The position numbers and the translations under genes are program-made. Positions 18,033 through 25,270 of a stretch of DNA of 53,718 bases are shown in pieces. Numbering within the stretch: position 1 is the first letter of the stretch; every line of letters begins with the position of its first letter. The notes beneath the pieces are model-generated. The model ran no database searches and had not been told where the DNA came from. It saw nothing but the letters and a program-made list of their open reading frames with translations. This DNA comes from Flavipsychrobacter sp. Its GTDB lineage: Bacteria > Bacteroidota > Bacteroidia > Chitinophagales > Chitinophagaceae. The stretch is from NCBI GenBank assembly GCA_016786665.1, contig JAEUVZ010000051.1, positions 1 through 53,718 of the forward strand. Reading direction: 5' to 3'.

Positions 18033-18644
18033 CTAATTGTCTTTATAATTCCAGAGATGTAAACAGGCATAGGTGCGGTAGGGACTCCACTTTTGGGATA
18101 GCTTCAGCATTTTTTCCCGGAGGGCTTTTTTATCAGTTGGGTCTAGTTTGTAGAGTTTGGTCATGGCCTGCTGTATACCCAGGTCGTCTGCGGCGAAAAC
18201 ATCTTCCCGGCCGAGCGCGAACATGAGAAGCATTTCGACCGTCCATTTTCCAACGCCCTTGATGGGGGTGAGGAAGGCCATTACTTCTTCGTCACTCATC
18301 TTATAGAGTTTTTTATCGCTCATGTCGTTATCTATGGCATATTGGGCTACATGGCGCACGTAGTGGGTTTTCGCCCGCGATAGCCCTACTCCGCGCAGTG
18401 TATCGAATGGCACATCCAGTATTTGTTGCGGTGTGGGCTCCTTATCTCCAAACAACCCCAGGAAGCGACTGTAAATCACCCGGGCCACTTTGGTAGATAG
18501 CTGCTGCGACATGATAGACGCGCAAAGGTGCAAGCAGACGTTTTTTTTCTTTTTTATACTTAGTGCGTCGCCTTGCAGGGCGGGCCGAAGCCGCTTGTCG
18601 GTTGATAAGTGTTCGATGTACTGACCGGATGATCGGGTTGTCAT
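18033..18644 (-). CDS. DNA-3-methyladenine glycosylase II (AlkA-type, HhH-GPD)
   Basis: The 203-residue product is the HhH-GPD core of an alkylated-base DNA glycosylase. The helix-hairpin-helix reads LTPIKGVGKWTVEMLL and the catalytic aspartate lies in FAADDLGIQQ. E. coli AlkA has about 282 residues including an N-terminal beta domain; here only the two-lobed helical core is present, as in short bacterial AlkA proteins. The start at 18644 gives MTTRSSGQYIEHLSTDKRLRP, a typical beginning; the frame is open ten codons further. The enzyme starts base excision repair of 3-methyladenine and related lesions. It is transcribed alone and sits behind the terminator of the 60-residue gene. Confidence 0.88.
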   Translation of the reverse strand: MTTRSSGQYIEHLSTDKRLRPALQGDALSIKKKKNVCLHLCASIMSQQLSTKVARVIYSRFLGLFGDKEPTPQQILDVPFDTLRGVGLSRAKTHYVRHVAQYAIDNDMSDKKLYKMSDEEVMAFLTPIKGVGKWTVEMLLMFALGREDVFAADDLGIQQAMTKLYKLDPTDKKALREKMLKLSQKWSPYRTYACLHLWNYKDN

Positions 18645-18670
18645 AAGTAAAGTTGTCTGCGGGAAATTAC

Positions 18671-18701
18671 ACAAAAAAATAAGCGGGCATATAGCCCGCT
18701 T
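18671..18701 (-). terminator. Intrinsic terminator after the 60-residue gene
   Basis: On the minus strand an 8-bp perfect stem AAGCGGGC/GCCCGCTT (18701-18694 with 18688-18681) is followed by ATTTTTTT. It separates the small gene from the glycosylase gene. Confidence 0.88.
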
Positions 18702-18720
18702 GCATACGTTGCCGTAGTAA

Positions 18721-18903
18721 TTATTTTCTTTTTTGCTGCACAGGTACGGGTACCGGCTTCAGGAAGTGGTATGGTGTTACCTGCTGCCCCATGTTGCGCC
18801 AGCGGGGCATGGCACCTTTGTTGGTGAATGCGGGTACTGCCTTTTGCAGGGCATCTGATAAGCGGTTCATCGCTGTGTTCACGAAACGGATAATCTTCAT
18901 CAT
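18721..18903 (-). CDS. Small basic hypothetical protein (60 residues)
   Basis: I do not recognise this product. It has 60 residues with a mildly amphipathic N-terminal half (MMKIIRFVNTAMNRLSDAL) and a basic, proline-rich end (KPVPVPVQQKRK). There is no transmembrane helix or Cys. Support for a real gene is contextual: its stop codon is followed within 20 bases by a textbook terminator, and an exact TAnnTTTG box lies 100 bases upstream in the right orientation. An overlapping frame covering 18641-18910 runs through the terminator and is less likely. The second Met (18900) could be the true start. Confidence 0.6.
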   Translation of the reverse strand: MMKIIRFVNTAMNRLSDALQKAVPAFTNKGAMPRWRNMGQQVTPYHFLKPVPVPVQQKRK

Positions 18904-19002
18904 TGTTCAATCGCCACTTGTCCGGACGGTCAGTTTTTTATTGTTGTTGTTAGGAAATACGGTACAGAATAAATTGAAGTTACGGTAAATAGCCTAAAAA
19001 AA

Positions 19003-19010
19003 CAAAGTTA
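19003..19010 (-). promoter_or_regulatory. Candidate promoter -7 box of the 60-residue gene
   Basis: Exact TAACTTTG on the minus strand. A TTG (CAA at 19035-19037 on the plus strand) lies 24 bp upstream, a little far for a -33. The implied leader is about 95 nt. Confidence 0.4.
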
Positions 19011-19081
19011 AAGTTGCTGCCGCACAGGTACTTGCAACACTATTGTCATTTAAAAGATGTACATACATCTATTATTTTCCC

Positions 19082-19089
19082 TACCTTTG
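19082..19089 (+). promoter_or_regulatory. Promoter -7 box of the extradiol dioxygenase gene
   Basis: Exact TACCTTTG, 23 bases before the ATG at 19112. It makes the longer frame from 19043 unlikely, because that start would precede the transcript. Confidence 0.6.
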
Positions 19090-19111
19090 TATTCATTCTA
19101 CGGGCAAGGCT

Positions 19112-20008
19112 ATGCATAGAAGAACATTTATTAAATCTGCCGGGCTACTGGCTGCGGCGCAACTGACCGGTATGACAAGTATATCTGCACTAAAGGCACT
19201 GGAGAACACGCTGGCTCCATCGGAGCGGATGCCTGTATTGTTTGTGGGCCATGGTAACCCCATGAACGCCATAGAAGACAATAGCTATACCCAAACCTGG
19301 GGGCGCATGGGCAAGGATATACTGAAGCGCGGAAAGCCACAGGCTATACTGGTAGTTTCGGCGCACTGGCTGACGCGTGGCACCCTGGTGACGGCGATGG
19401 AGCATCCGAAAACTATACACGACTTCGGCGGATTTCCGCAGGCCTTGTTCGACCAACAGTATAAGGCGCCGGGTTCGCCCGATATGGCGCGGTACACCAA
19501 AGATATTATCACCGCGACAACCGTGGGGCTGGACCATGAATGGGGGCTGGACCATGGTAGCTGGAGCGTATTGCTGCCAATGTTCCCCGCCGCAGATATA
19601 CCGGTGTATCAACTGAGCATAGACTACGGCCGGCCTATTCATTTTCACTACCAACTGGGGCAACAACTGAGCCGCCTGCGCGATAAGGGCGTACTGATAA
19701 TGGGCAGCGGCAATATAGTACACAACCTGGGCCGCGTAAACTGGAGCGGCGACGGGAAGATATATGACTGGGCGGCAGAGTTTGATGCCCGCTTTAAGGA
19801 ATGGATGGATAAAGGCGACCATACATCGCTGATAGACTACCAGAAACTGCTGGGCGCTACCGCGCAGATGGCCCACCCGACCAACGACCACCTGCTGCCG
19901 CTGTACTATGTACTGGGATTGCAGCAAAAAGGAGAGAAGCTGTCTTACTTTAATGATACCATAGATATGGGGTCCATCTCTATGCGCTCAATGATAATGG
20001 AGGGGTAA
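19112..20008 (+). CDS. 4,5-DOPA-dioxygenase-type extradiol ring-cleavage enzyme with Tat signal
   Basis: The 298-residue product belongs to the LigB-like class III extradiol dioxygenase group annotated as DODA/YgiD. Visible blocks are LFVGHGNPMNAI, VVSAHWLTRG, IHDFGGFP, DHGSWSVLLPMFP and a late GSGNIVHNLG; the histidines in these bind non-heme iron (or zinc). Before the catalytic domain lies a leader with HRRTFIK, a good twin-arginine motif, followed by a hydrophobic Ala/Leu stretch. This suggests export of the folded, metal-loaded enzyme by Tat (inference). E. coli YgiD (about 262-271 residues) has no such leader. The natural substrate is unknown; DOPA is only the family label. Confidence 0.84.
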   Translation: MHRRTFIKSAGLLAAAQLTGMTSISALKALENTLAPSERMPVLFVGHGNPMNAIEDNSYTQTWGRMGKDILKRGKPQAILVVSAHWLTRGTLVTAMEHPKTIHDFGGFPQALFDQQYKAPGSPDMARYTKDIITATTVGLDHEWGLDHGSWSVLLPMFPAADIPVYQLSIDYGRPIHFHYQLGQQLSRLRDKGVLIMGSGNIVHNLGRVNWSGDGKIYDWAAEFDARFKEWMDKGDHTSLIDYQKLLGATAQMAHPTNDHLLPLYYVLGLQQKGEKLSYFNDTIDMGSISMRSMIMEG

Positions 20009-20011
20009 GCA

Positions 20012-20383
20012 TTAAGCGGTAGCTTGCTGCTTGCTGGCGGAAGTGGCGGCAGATTTATCAATGAAATATTGTTTCTCGCCACCGTGCTGGAAAACGCGCA
20101 CACTGCGCAGCCCGTTCTCGTCGTAGTCGAGCACGGCTTGTAGTGGTTCGTTCCCTTGTGGTTTGTGCAGGTATTCCAGCCCGTCTATCAGTACTGTTTT
20201 AGACGTAATAATAATAGAGCCAGACTCGGTGCCTTGCACTACATGCTCCGACCCGTCGGAAAGAAAGGAAATAGTCTGCGTGCGCGCAAACGAATACGTC
20301 TTACCGCCTTTGCTCAGCATCCGGTACAATGCTATAGCCAGTCCGGCGGCAATAAGAAGTAACAAAATGTGTATGCGCGTCAT
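20012..20383 (-). CDS. Small membrane-anchored hypothetical protein
   Basis: I do not recognise this 123-residue product. Residues 5-20 form one hydrophobic helix (ILLLLIAAGLAIALY), which could be an uncleaved anchor or signal. The remainder is soluble and beta-like, with SFLSDGSEHVVQGTESGSII, and ends in an Ala/Ser/Thr/Gln-rich tail. It converges on the dioxygenase gene with three bases between stop codons. An exact TAnnTTTG box stands 48 bases upstream, which supports expression. Confidence 0.68.
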   Translation of the reverse strand: MTRIHILLLLIAAGLAIALYRMLSKGGKTYSFARTQTISFLSDGSEHVVQGTESGSIIITSKTVLIDGLEYLHKPQGNEPLQAVLDYDENGLRSVRVFQHGGEKQYFIDKSAATSASKQQATA

Positions 20384-20430
20384 TGTAAAAAGTCCTCTGT
20401 ATAAATGCCTATGGGAAATCTCTTACACTG

Positions 20431-20438
20431 CAAATTTA
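20431..20438 (-). promoter_or_regulatory. Promoter -7 box of the small membrane protein gene
   Basis: Exact TAAATTTG on the minus strand, 48 bases before the ATG; no clear -33. Confidence 0.42.
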
Positions 20439-20533
20439 CTGCAAAATGCCAGAGCCATAAAGGGAACATTGGGCAATTTTACTACAAAGCGTTATGTAAT
20501 TCAAGGTGTGAATGATAAAATTTATATAAAATC

Positions 20534-21172
20534 TTATTCTTTCAACGATTTATTAACATTTTGCAATACTTCTTCCAAAGCCTGTAGTGGCTGGTAGCCC
20601 TGTGCGAGCATGTAATATTTACCCCCGCGCTCCACTACGGTACAGGGAAAGCCGCTGATGCCGGCCGCCTGCGCCCATTGAAAATCCTGCTGCGTATCGT
20701 ACTTGCGTTCATCAGTGTTCATGTCGCTGACAAACTTTTCTCCCGGGAGGCCAAACTCTTCTGCCAGCTCCTTGTAGGTCTGCTCATCGTTCCAGCTTTT
20801 CCCCTCTGCAAATATCTTCTGCTGTAGCTGGTGGGTGAAGGAGAGGGCTTTTTCCGGATGTTGCTCCCGGAAGGTGACGATGGCCCGGCAGGGGGGCTCT
20901 GAATAACTGATTTCGGTGCCTTTTCTTAGTAGCTCCAGGTAGGGCTCTCCGAATTTTACTCCTGCATAGTCTTCTACGCGCTTGTAGGCACCCAAAATGT
21001 AATTGGCCATTTCCGAGACCGGGGCAACCCTTGCACCCGTTATCATGCCGCCGGTGATAACCCTGAAGTGATACCTGTCTTTATATTTTTCTTCCAGTTG
21101 TGCCATCACATCGCCAAAACCATAGCACCATCCGCAGAGCGGATCCATTATGTACAGAATAGTTCCTTCCAT
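20534..21172 (-). CDS. DsbA-family thiol-disulfide protein (FrnE-like)
   Basis: The 212-residue product begins almost directly with the active site MDPLCGWC (Cys13, Cys16), followed by a YGFG segment, the thioredoxin-fold DsbA layout with a helical insertion, and a C-terminal SGFPCTVVERGGKYYML that carries the cis-proline loop. There is no signal peptide, so it should act in the cytoplasm, as FrnE-type and HCCA-isomerase-like members do. Its role could be disulfide exchange or a GSH-independent isomerisation. An exact promoter box ends only four bases before the ATG, so the mRNA may be leaderless. Confidence 0.85.
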   Translation of the reverse strand: MEGTILYIMDPLCGWCYGFGDVMAQLEEKYKDRYHFRVITGGMITGARVAPVSEMANYILGAYKRVEDYAGVKFGEPYLELLRKGTEISYSEPPCRAIVTFREQHPEKALSFTHQLQQKIFAEGKSWNDEQTYKELAEEFGLPGEKFVSDMNTDERKYDTQQDFQWAQAAGISGFPCTVVERGGKYYMLAQGYQPLQALEEVLQNVNKSLKE

Positions 21173-21176
21173 GGGG

Positions 21177-21184
21177 CAAAGGTA
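21177..21184 (-). promoter_or_regulatory. Promoter -7 box abutting the DsbA-family gene
   Basis: Exact TACCTTTG on the minus strand with its final G five bases from the A of the ATG. With initiation about five bases below the box, transcription would start at the ATG itself. Confidence 0.6.
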
Positions 21185-21424
21185 CGTTGGAGATAACGTA
21201 AAGGGTTTATAAGGGTATAGCTTGGAAAAATAAGAATGGGTGGATTCGCGCTCCGGCTACGTTTAGTGTGGCAGTTCACCATAACAGCCTTGATGGGGCT
21301 TTCTAGCGGGACGAGGTTGCTGAAGTTGCTAAGTAGCTTCGGAGCTTCAGCATTATTTCTTACTTCAGCACTCGAAATTTTCGCGGCGAGCCACTAACTT
21401 GATTTTGCACGATGAAATCGTACG

Positions 21425-22057
21425 CTAAATAAACTTATTATCCTTCGCGGTCTTTATGGCATCGGCCTTGGAGTGGACGTTGAGTTTGTGGTAGATGTTC
21501 TTGATGTGCGATTTTACGGTTTCCAGGTCTATGAAAAGTTCCTGGGCGATGCGCTTGCGGCTTTTGCCGGTGGAGATGTGCTCCAGTATCTCGGTCTCGC
21601 GTTTGGTGAGCGGTGTTTCCTCATTGCGTTTGAAAGAAGAGATAACCATGCGGGCTATGTGGGCACTCATGGGGCCACCGCCCTCCATTACTTCGTGTAT
21701 CGCGCTGATTATCTTTTCGTGGGGCGTGTTCTTGGTAAGGTATCCGGAAGCGCCCCCACCTAAGGCGCGGAATATCAATTCTTCCTGCTCGTAAACGGTA
21801 AGGATGAGAATGTATGTTTCGGGGAGTAGCTTTTTTAGCTTAGGCAAGGCTTCAATGCCGGATATACCGGGTAGTTCTACGTCCAGCAGCAGCACGTCTG
21901 GGTCGTCATGGGCTATTTTTTTTGCGGCGTCTTCGTAAGAAGGGTACGCGCCGGTAACCTTGTAGCCCGGCGTATTGCCTATGAGGTATGCATAGCCCTC
22001 GCGAATGGTTTCGTCGTCTTCTATAATAGCGACACGTATATCTAAGTCCCTTGCCAT
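21425..22057 (-). CDS. LuxR/NarL-family response regulator
   Basis: The 210-residue product has a receiver domain (about 7-125) with acidic EDDE near residue 13, phospho-acceptor Asp59 in LLLDVELPGISG, and a conserved Lys near residue 110. A GerE-type helix-turn-helix follows (about 148-208): LTKRETEILEHISTGKSRKR and ETVKSHIKNIYHKLNVHS. It lies 60 bases behind the propeller histidine kinase on the same strand. The two are almost certainly a cognate pair in one transcript. Targets are unknown: no nearby gene shows an obvious binding site. The 240 bases downstream contain no clear gene and only a weak 8-bp hairpin (21318-21352). Confidence 0.92.
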   Translation of the reverse strand: MARDLDIRVAIIEDDETIREGYAYLIGNTPGYKVTGAYPSYEDAAKKIAHDDPDVLLLDVELPGISGIEALPKLKKLLPETYILILTVYEQEELIFRALGGGASGYLTKNTPHEKIISAIHEVMEGGGPMSAHIARMVISSFKRNEETPLTKRETEILEHISTGKSRKRIAQELFIDLETVKSHIKNIYHKLNVHSKADAIKTAKDNKFI

Positions 22058-22117
22058 AAGATGGTTTCTACTATAAAGTTCCGACAGTTTGGGGGATATT
22101 GTATCACCCCAAAAAGG

Positions 22118-25099
22118 TTAAATTTCTTCTATCCGGCGTTTCTTTTCCGATTTCGTCTCTTTGGGCGGCAGGCGGAAGGCCAGGTTGATAATAGTGCCCT
22201 TGCCGGGACGGGAATCTATATAGAAGCGTCCTTGTATGCGCTTGGCGCGTACATGCATGTTGTCTATGCCGTGCCCTTTTTTGGTGTGCTGCATGTCGAA
22301 GCCCTGTCCGTTGTCCTTCAGGGTGAGCTGCAGTACATTACGCATCTTTATCCGGATGTCCAGCTGCACGGTGGTGGCTTTAGAGTATTTCAGCGTGTTG
22401 TTGAGCGCCTCTTTAAAAATCATGATGAGATTGCGGCTTACATCCATCGGCATTTTGTAATTCTTCCAGCGCATGTCGGTGCCGAGGAACACAAAGTCTA
22501 TGTCCGTATCCTGGAAGAGCTCGCCGCCGAAGTCGCGGATGCGGTGCAGTATCTCGTAGAGGCTGTCGTTAGAGGGCTTCAGCGACCAGAGGATGTCTTT
22601 AGTGCCGCTGTAGAGTTGCGCCGTGTTGTCTTCTATCTGGGCAATGATGCGCTGCGTTTCCGGTGTTTGCGGAATTTTGTTCTTCAGTACGTTGGCCAGT
22701 ACGTTGATGCGGGTAAGCTTGTTGCCCACCTCATCGTGAAAGTCCTCGGCTGTGCGTTGGCGTACGCGGGCCTGCTCCTCGCGGCGGGTGCGCTCTATCA
22801 GCTTCAGTCGGTTTTGTTTCACGCGGTTCGCTATATATTGCAGCGTAATACCCAGCAGGATGCACCCCGCCAGTATCAGCAGGCGGAACCAGCCTGTTTT
22901 GTGGAACGGGGTGATAATTTCAAACGGGTAATGCAGCTCGCCCCCGGTGTTGCTTTCTACATGCAGCACATACTTGCCGGGAGGTAGCGCCGAGAAGGTA
23001 ACAGAGTTGGTAGGCGACCAATCGGACCATGGTGCTTCCAGTCCTTCTATGCGGTAGCGGTACATTATCTGCTCGTTCCCGCTGCTTAATGAAATAGCCT
23101 GGAAGGTGAAGGTAATGTTGTTCTTTTTCGGCGGCAGGTGTAGCCCTACCGGCACCTTATACCAGTGCTCGGTACTGTCGTAATAGCTGCTGTCCGTTAT
23201 GTGCTCTCCAAAAACCTTTACTGATTGCAGCACGATGCTGAGTGGCCGGGTGTCTATAGCCTGTGCCTGTGGCTGGTAGCGCAGTGCCCCGTTGGTAGTA
23301 CCGAACCAGATGCTGCCATCGGTCATTTTGTACACGGCGTTGTGGTTGCTTTCCATTCCGGCAACGCCCTGGCTTTTGCCGTAGAACTTTACAACAGGGT
23401 TGTTTTCCGCGTTGATGCTTATTTTATGTATGCCGTAGCCGGTGCCCAGCCAGATGTTGCTGCTGTTGTCTTCAATAATGTTGTAAATAAAGTCGGAACG
23501 CAGCCCGTTCGATTTGTTCAGCATGTAATGGTTACCGGTAGCCAGGTTGTACCGCACCACGCCATTGTCCCCGGTACCTATCCATAGTTCCTTCTTGCCG
23601 CGGAGCGCCAGGCAGAGTATAGAAGAACTGTCGGCGATGGTACGTGTGATGAACGGTGTTACCTGCCCGTTATGGTAGAGCAGCATTCCTTCATTGTTGG
23701 TGGCCACCAGTATGCTGTCGCTACCTATTTCCAGGAAGGAGCGTACGAACACATCTAGTCCCGCTACACTGCGGAACGAATCGTTTTCGCGCACCATCAC
23801 CTTTTTATTGAATCCTATCCACAAGCGGTTGCGCGAGTCGGTGTAAAGTGCATTTACGCCGGAGGGCGGGAAACCATAAGAAGGGTAAGCATACGCTTTG
23901 AATACCTGGTTGTAATAACTGAACAGTCCTGAAGGGGTGCCCATCCATACCCGGTTGTCTGCGGTAACGGCCATGGTGTACACTGCTGTCTGCGAGGGCA
24001 GGTACAGGCTCTTTACTTTTTCTCCTTCATACACATACAGTCCGGCATCTACGGTGCCGAGGTAGAGCTTGCCGTACTTGTCGCCTGTCAGGCTGCGTAC
24101 CTGGCCGCTGCGCAGGCCCATGCTTTCGTCCAGCACGGTGAAAGGCGCACCGGAAAAGCGGAACAGGCCTTGCCCGTCGGTGCCTATCCATACGTTACCC
24201 TCCGCATCGGTAAAGAGTTTGCTGGTAATGTTGTCGCTGAGGCCGGTCTGTTTGTTGTAGTACTGTATCGTCTGTCCGCTTACCCTGAGCACGCCCCCGG
24301 CGTATGCGCCCAGCCATATATTTCCTTTGGTATCTTCGGTAATACTGCGGTAGGGTGCCTGGAAGTTTACCGGTTTATTGTTGGCCATGTAGGGCACCAG
24401 CCGGTTGTTTTCTACTCTCATCAGTCCGCTGGTGGCGGTTACCCATATATTCCCCGAGGCGCTTCGGTATATATCAATGGGGTACGACCGGCGGCCATCA
24501 GCTGTGCGCGGCATGGCAAGGCTGTCCCATTTGTTGCCGTGCAGGTGGTAGATGCAGTCGTCTACCCTGGCTACCCATACACCATCCTTCACCGGCAGTA
24601 CGGCTACCGCTGAGTCGATGCCCGGAACGTTCAGCGGTGTAAGTTTTCCTTTGTCCAGGCTGTACACTTTCAGCCCTTTTATGAACCATACCTTATTGTT
24701 TTCGTCTACCTGTATCCTGCTGATGCCGGCGTTGGGTGCGCCTCCCGGTATGGTGTATTTCCGGAACGTCTTTCCGTCAAAGGAAGAAATGGAGCCAGGG
24801 TTACCTATCCATATTTTGCCCGATTTATCTACCGCCAGCGAAGTGACCTCATTTTCAGGCATGCCGTCCCGGATGGTGAAGTTGGCAAAGTTACTACCGT
24901 CAAAGCGAGCCAATCCGCCCAGGGTGCCTATCCATAAGTGCCCGGAGTTGTCTTGTGTTATGGCAGTTACCTGCGATTGGATCAGGCCGTTCTCTACGTT
25001 CAGATTATAAAACGGGGTGCGTTGCGCCTGTGCTCCATACGCCAGCCAGCACAGCAGTGCCAGGGCAAAAGAAAAATTCGTGTAAAAACGTGCGCTCAT
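22118..25099 (-). CDS. Sensor histidine kinase with two-component-regulator propeller
   Basis: The 993-residue product starts with a signal peptide (1-25, ending YGAQAQ). A large periplasmic sensor follows, made of repeated propeller motifs such as ITQDNSGHLWIGTLGGL, and then a Y_Y_Y domain (about 650-740) ending before one transmembrane helix near 745-765. The cytoplasmic part is a HisKA_3 domain with DFHDEVGNKL (phospho-acceptor His788), an N-box KEALNNTLKYS near 896, and G-boxes DNGQGFD (929-935) and GHGIDNM. This resembles the sensing half of Bacteroidota hybrid systems, but the regulator is a separate LuxR-type protein. The ligand is unknown; in many relatives it is a polysaccharide fragment. 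No SusC/SusD pair is adjacent. Confidence 0.92.
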   Translation of the reverse strand: MSARFYTNFSFALALLCWLAYGAQAQRTPFYNLNVENGLIQSQVTAITQDNSGHLWIGTLGGLARFDGSNFANFTIRDGMPENEVTSLAVDKSGKIWIGNPGSISSFDGKTFRKYTIPGGAPNAGISRIQVDENNKVWFIKGLKVYSLDKGKLTPLNVPGIDSAVAVLPVKDGVWVARVDDCIYHLHGNKWDSLAMPRTADGRRSYPIDIYRSASGNIWVTATSGLMRVENNRLVPYMANNKPVNFQAPYRSITEDTKGNIWLGAYAGGVLRVSGQTIQYYNKQTGLSDNITSKLFTDAEGNVWIGTDGQGLFRFSGAPFTVLDESMGLRSGQVRSLTGDKYGKLYLGTVDAGLYVYEGEKVKSLYLPSQTAVYTMAVTADNRVWMGTPSGLFSYYNQVFKAYAYPSYGFPPSGVNALYTDSRNRLWIGFNKKVMVRENDSFRSVAGLDVFVRSFLEIGSDSILVATNNEGMLLYHNGQVTPFITRTIADSSSILCLALRGKKELWIGTGDNGVVRYNLATGNHYMLNKSNGLRSDFIYNIIEDNSSNIWLGTGYGIHKISINAENNPVVKFYGKSQGVAGMESNHNAVYKMTDGSIWFGTTNGALRYQPQAQAIDTRPLSIVLQSVKVFGEHITDSSYYDSTEHWYKVPVGLHLPPKKNNITFTFQAISLSSGNEQIMYRYRIEGLEAPWSDWSPTNSVTFSALPPGKYVLHVESNTGGELHYPFEIITPFHKTGWFRLLILAGCILLGITLQYIANRVKQNRLKLIERTRREEQARVRQRTAEDFHDEVGNKLTRINVLANVLKNKIPQTPETQRIIAQIEDNTAQLYSGTKDILWSLKPSNDSLYEILHRIRDFGGELFQDTDIDFVFLGTDMRWKNYKMPMDVSRNLIMIFKEALNNTLKYSKATTVQLDIRIKMRNVLQLTLKDNGQGFDMQHTKKGHGIDNMHVRAKRIQGRFYIDSRPGKGTIINLAFRLPPKETKSEKKRRIEEI

Positions 25100-25245
25100 C
25101 AGAGCCTGAAATTACACATTGTTAGCGGCTTTGCGTACAGGCGGGGAGATAGCTCCCCCTTTTTAAGGGAGAAAACCCGCGCCCCTGCTTATTAATAATT
25201 TGCAAATCACCCGGCAAGGGGTAAAGCCCGTACAGGAGGGACAGA

Positions 25246-25253
25246 TACATTTG
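25246..25253 (+). promoter_or_regulatory. Promoter -7 box of the outer-membrane receptor gene
   Basis: Exact TACATTTG, 18 bases before the ATG at 25271. An inverted repeat GGGGAG/CTCCCC (25143-25158) lies about 90 bases upstream of it. Confidence 0.6.
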
Positions 25254-25270
25254 GCTGATAAACTCAAGAT

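Noticed and set aside
18641-18910. 89-codon frame overlapping the 60-residue gene
   Set aside because: It reads through the strong terminator at 18671-18701, so the shorter frame is preferred.
22061-22987. Open frame of 308 codons on the plus strand
   Set aside because: Lies wholly opposite the histidine kinase C-terminus, whose motifs are clear. The product has no recognisable domain and typical shadow composition.
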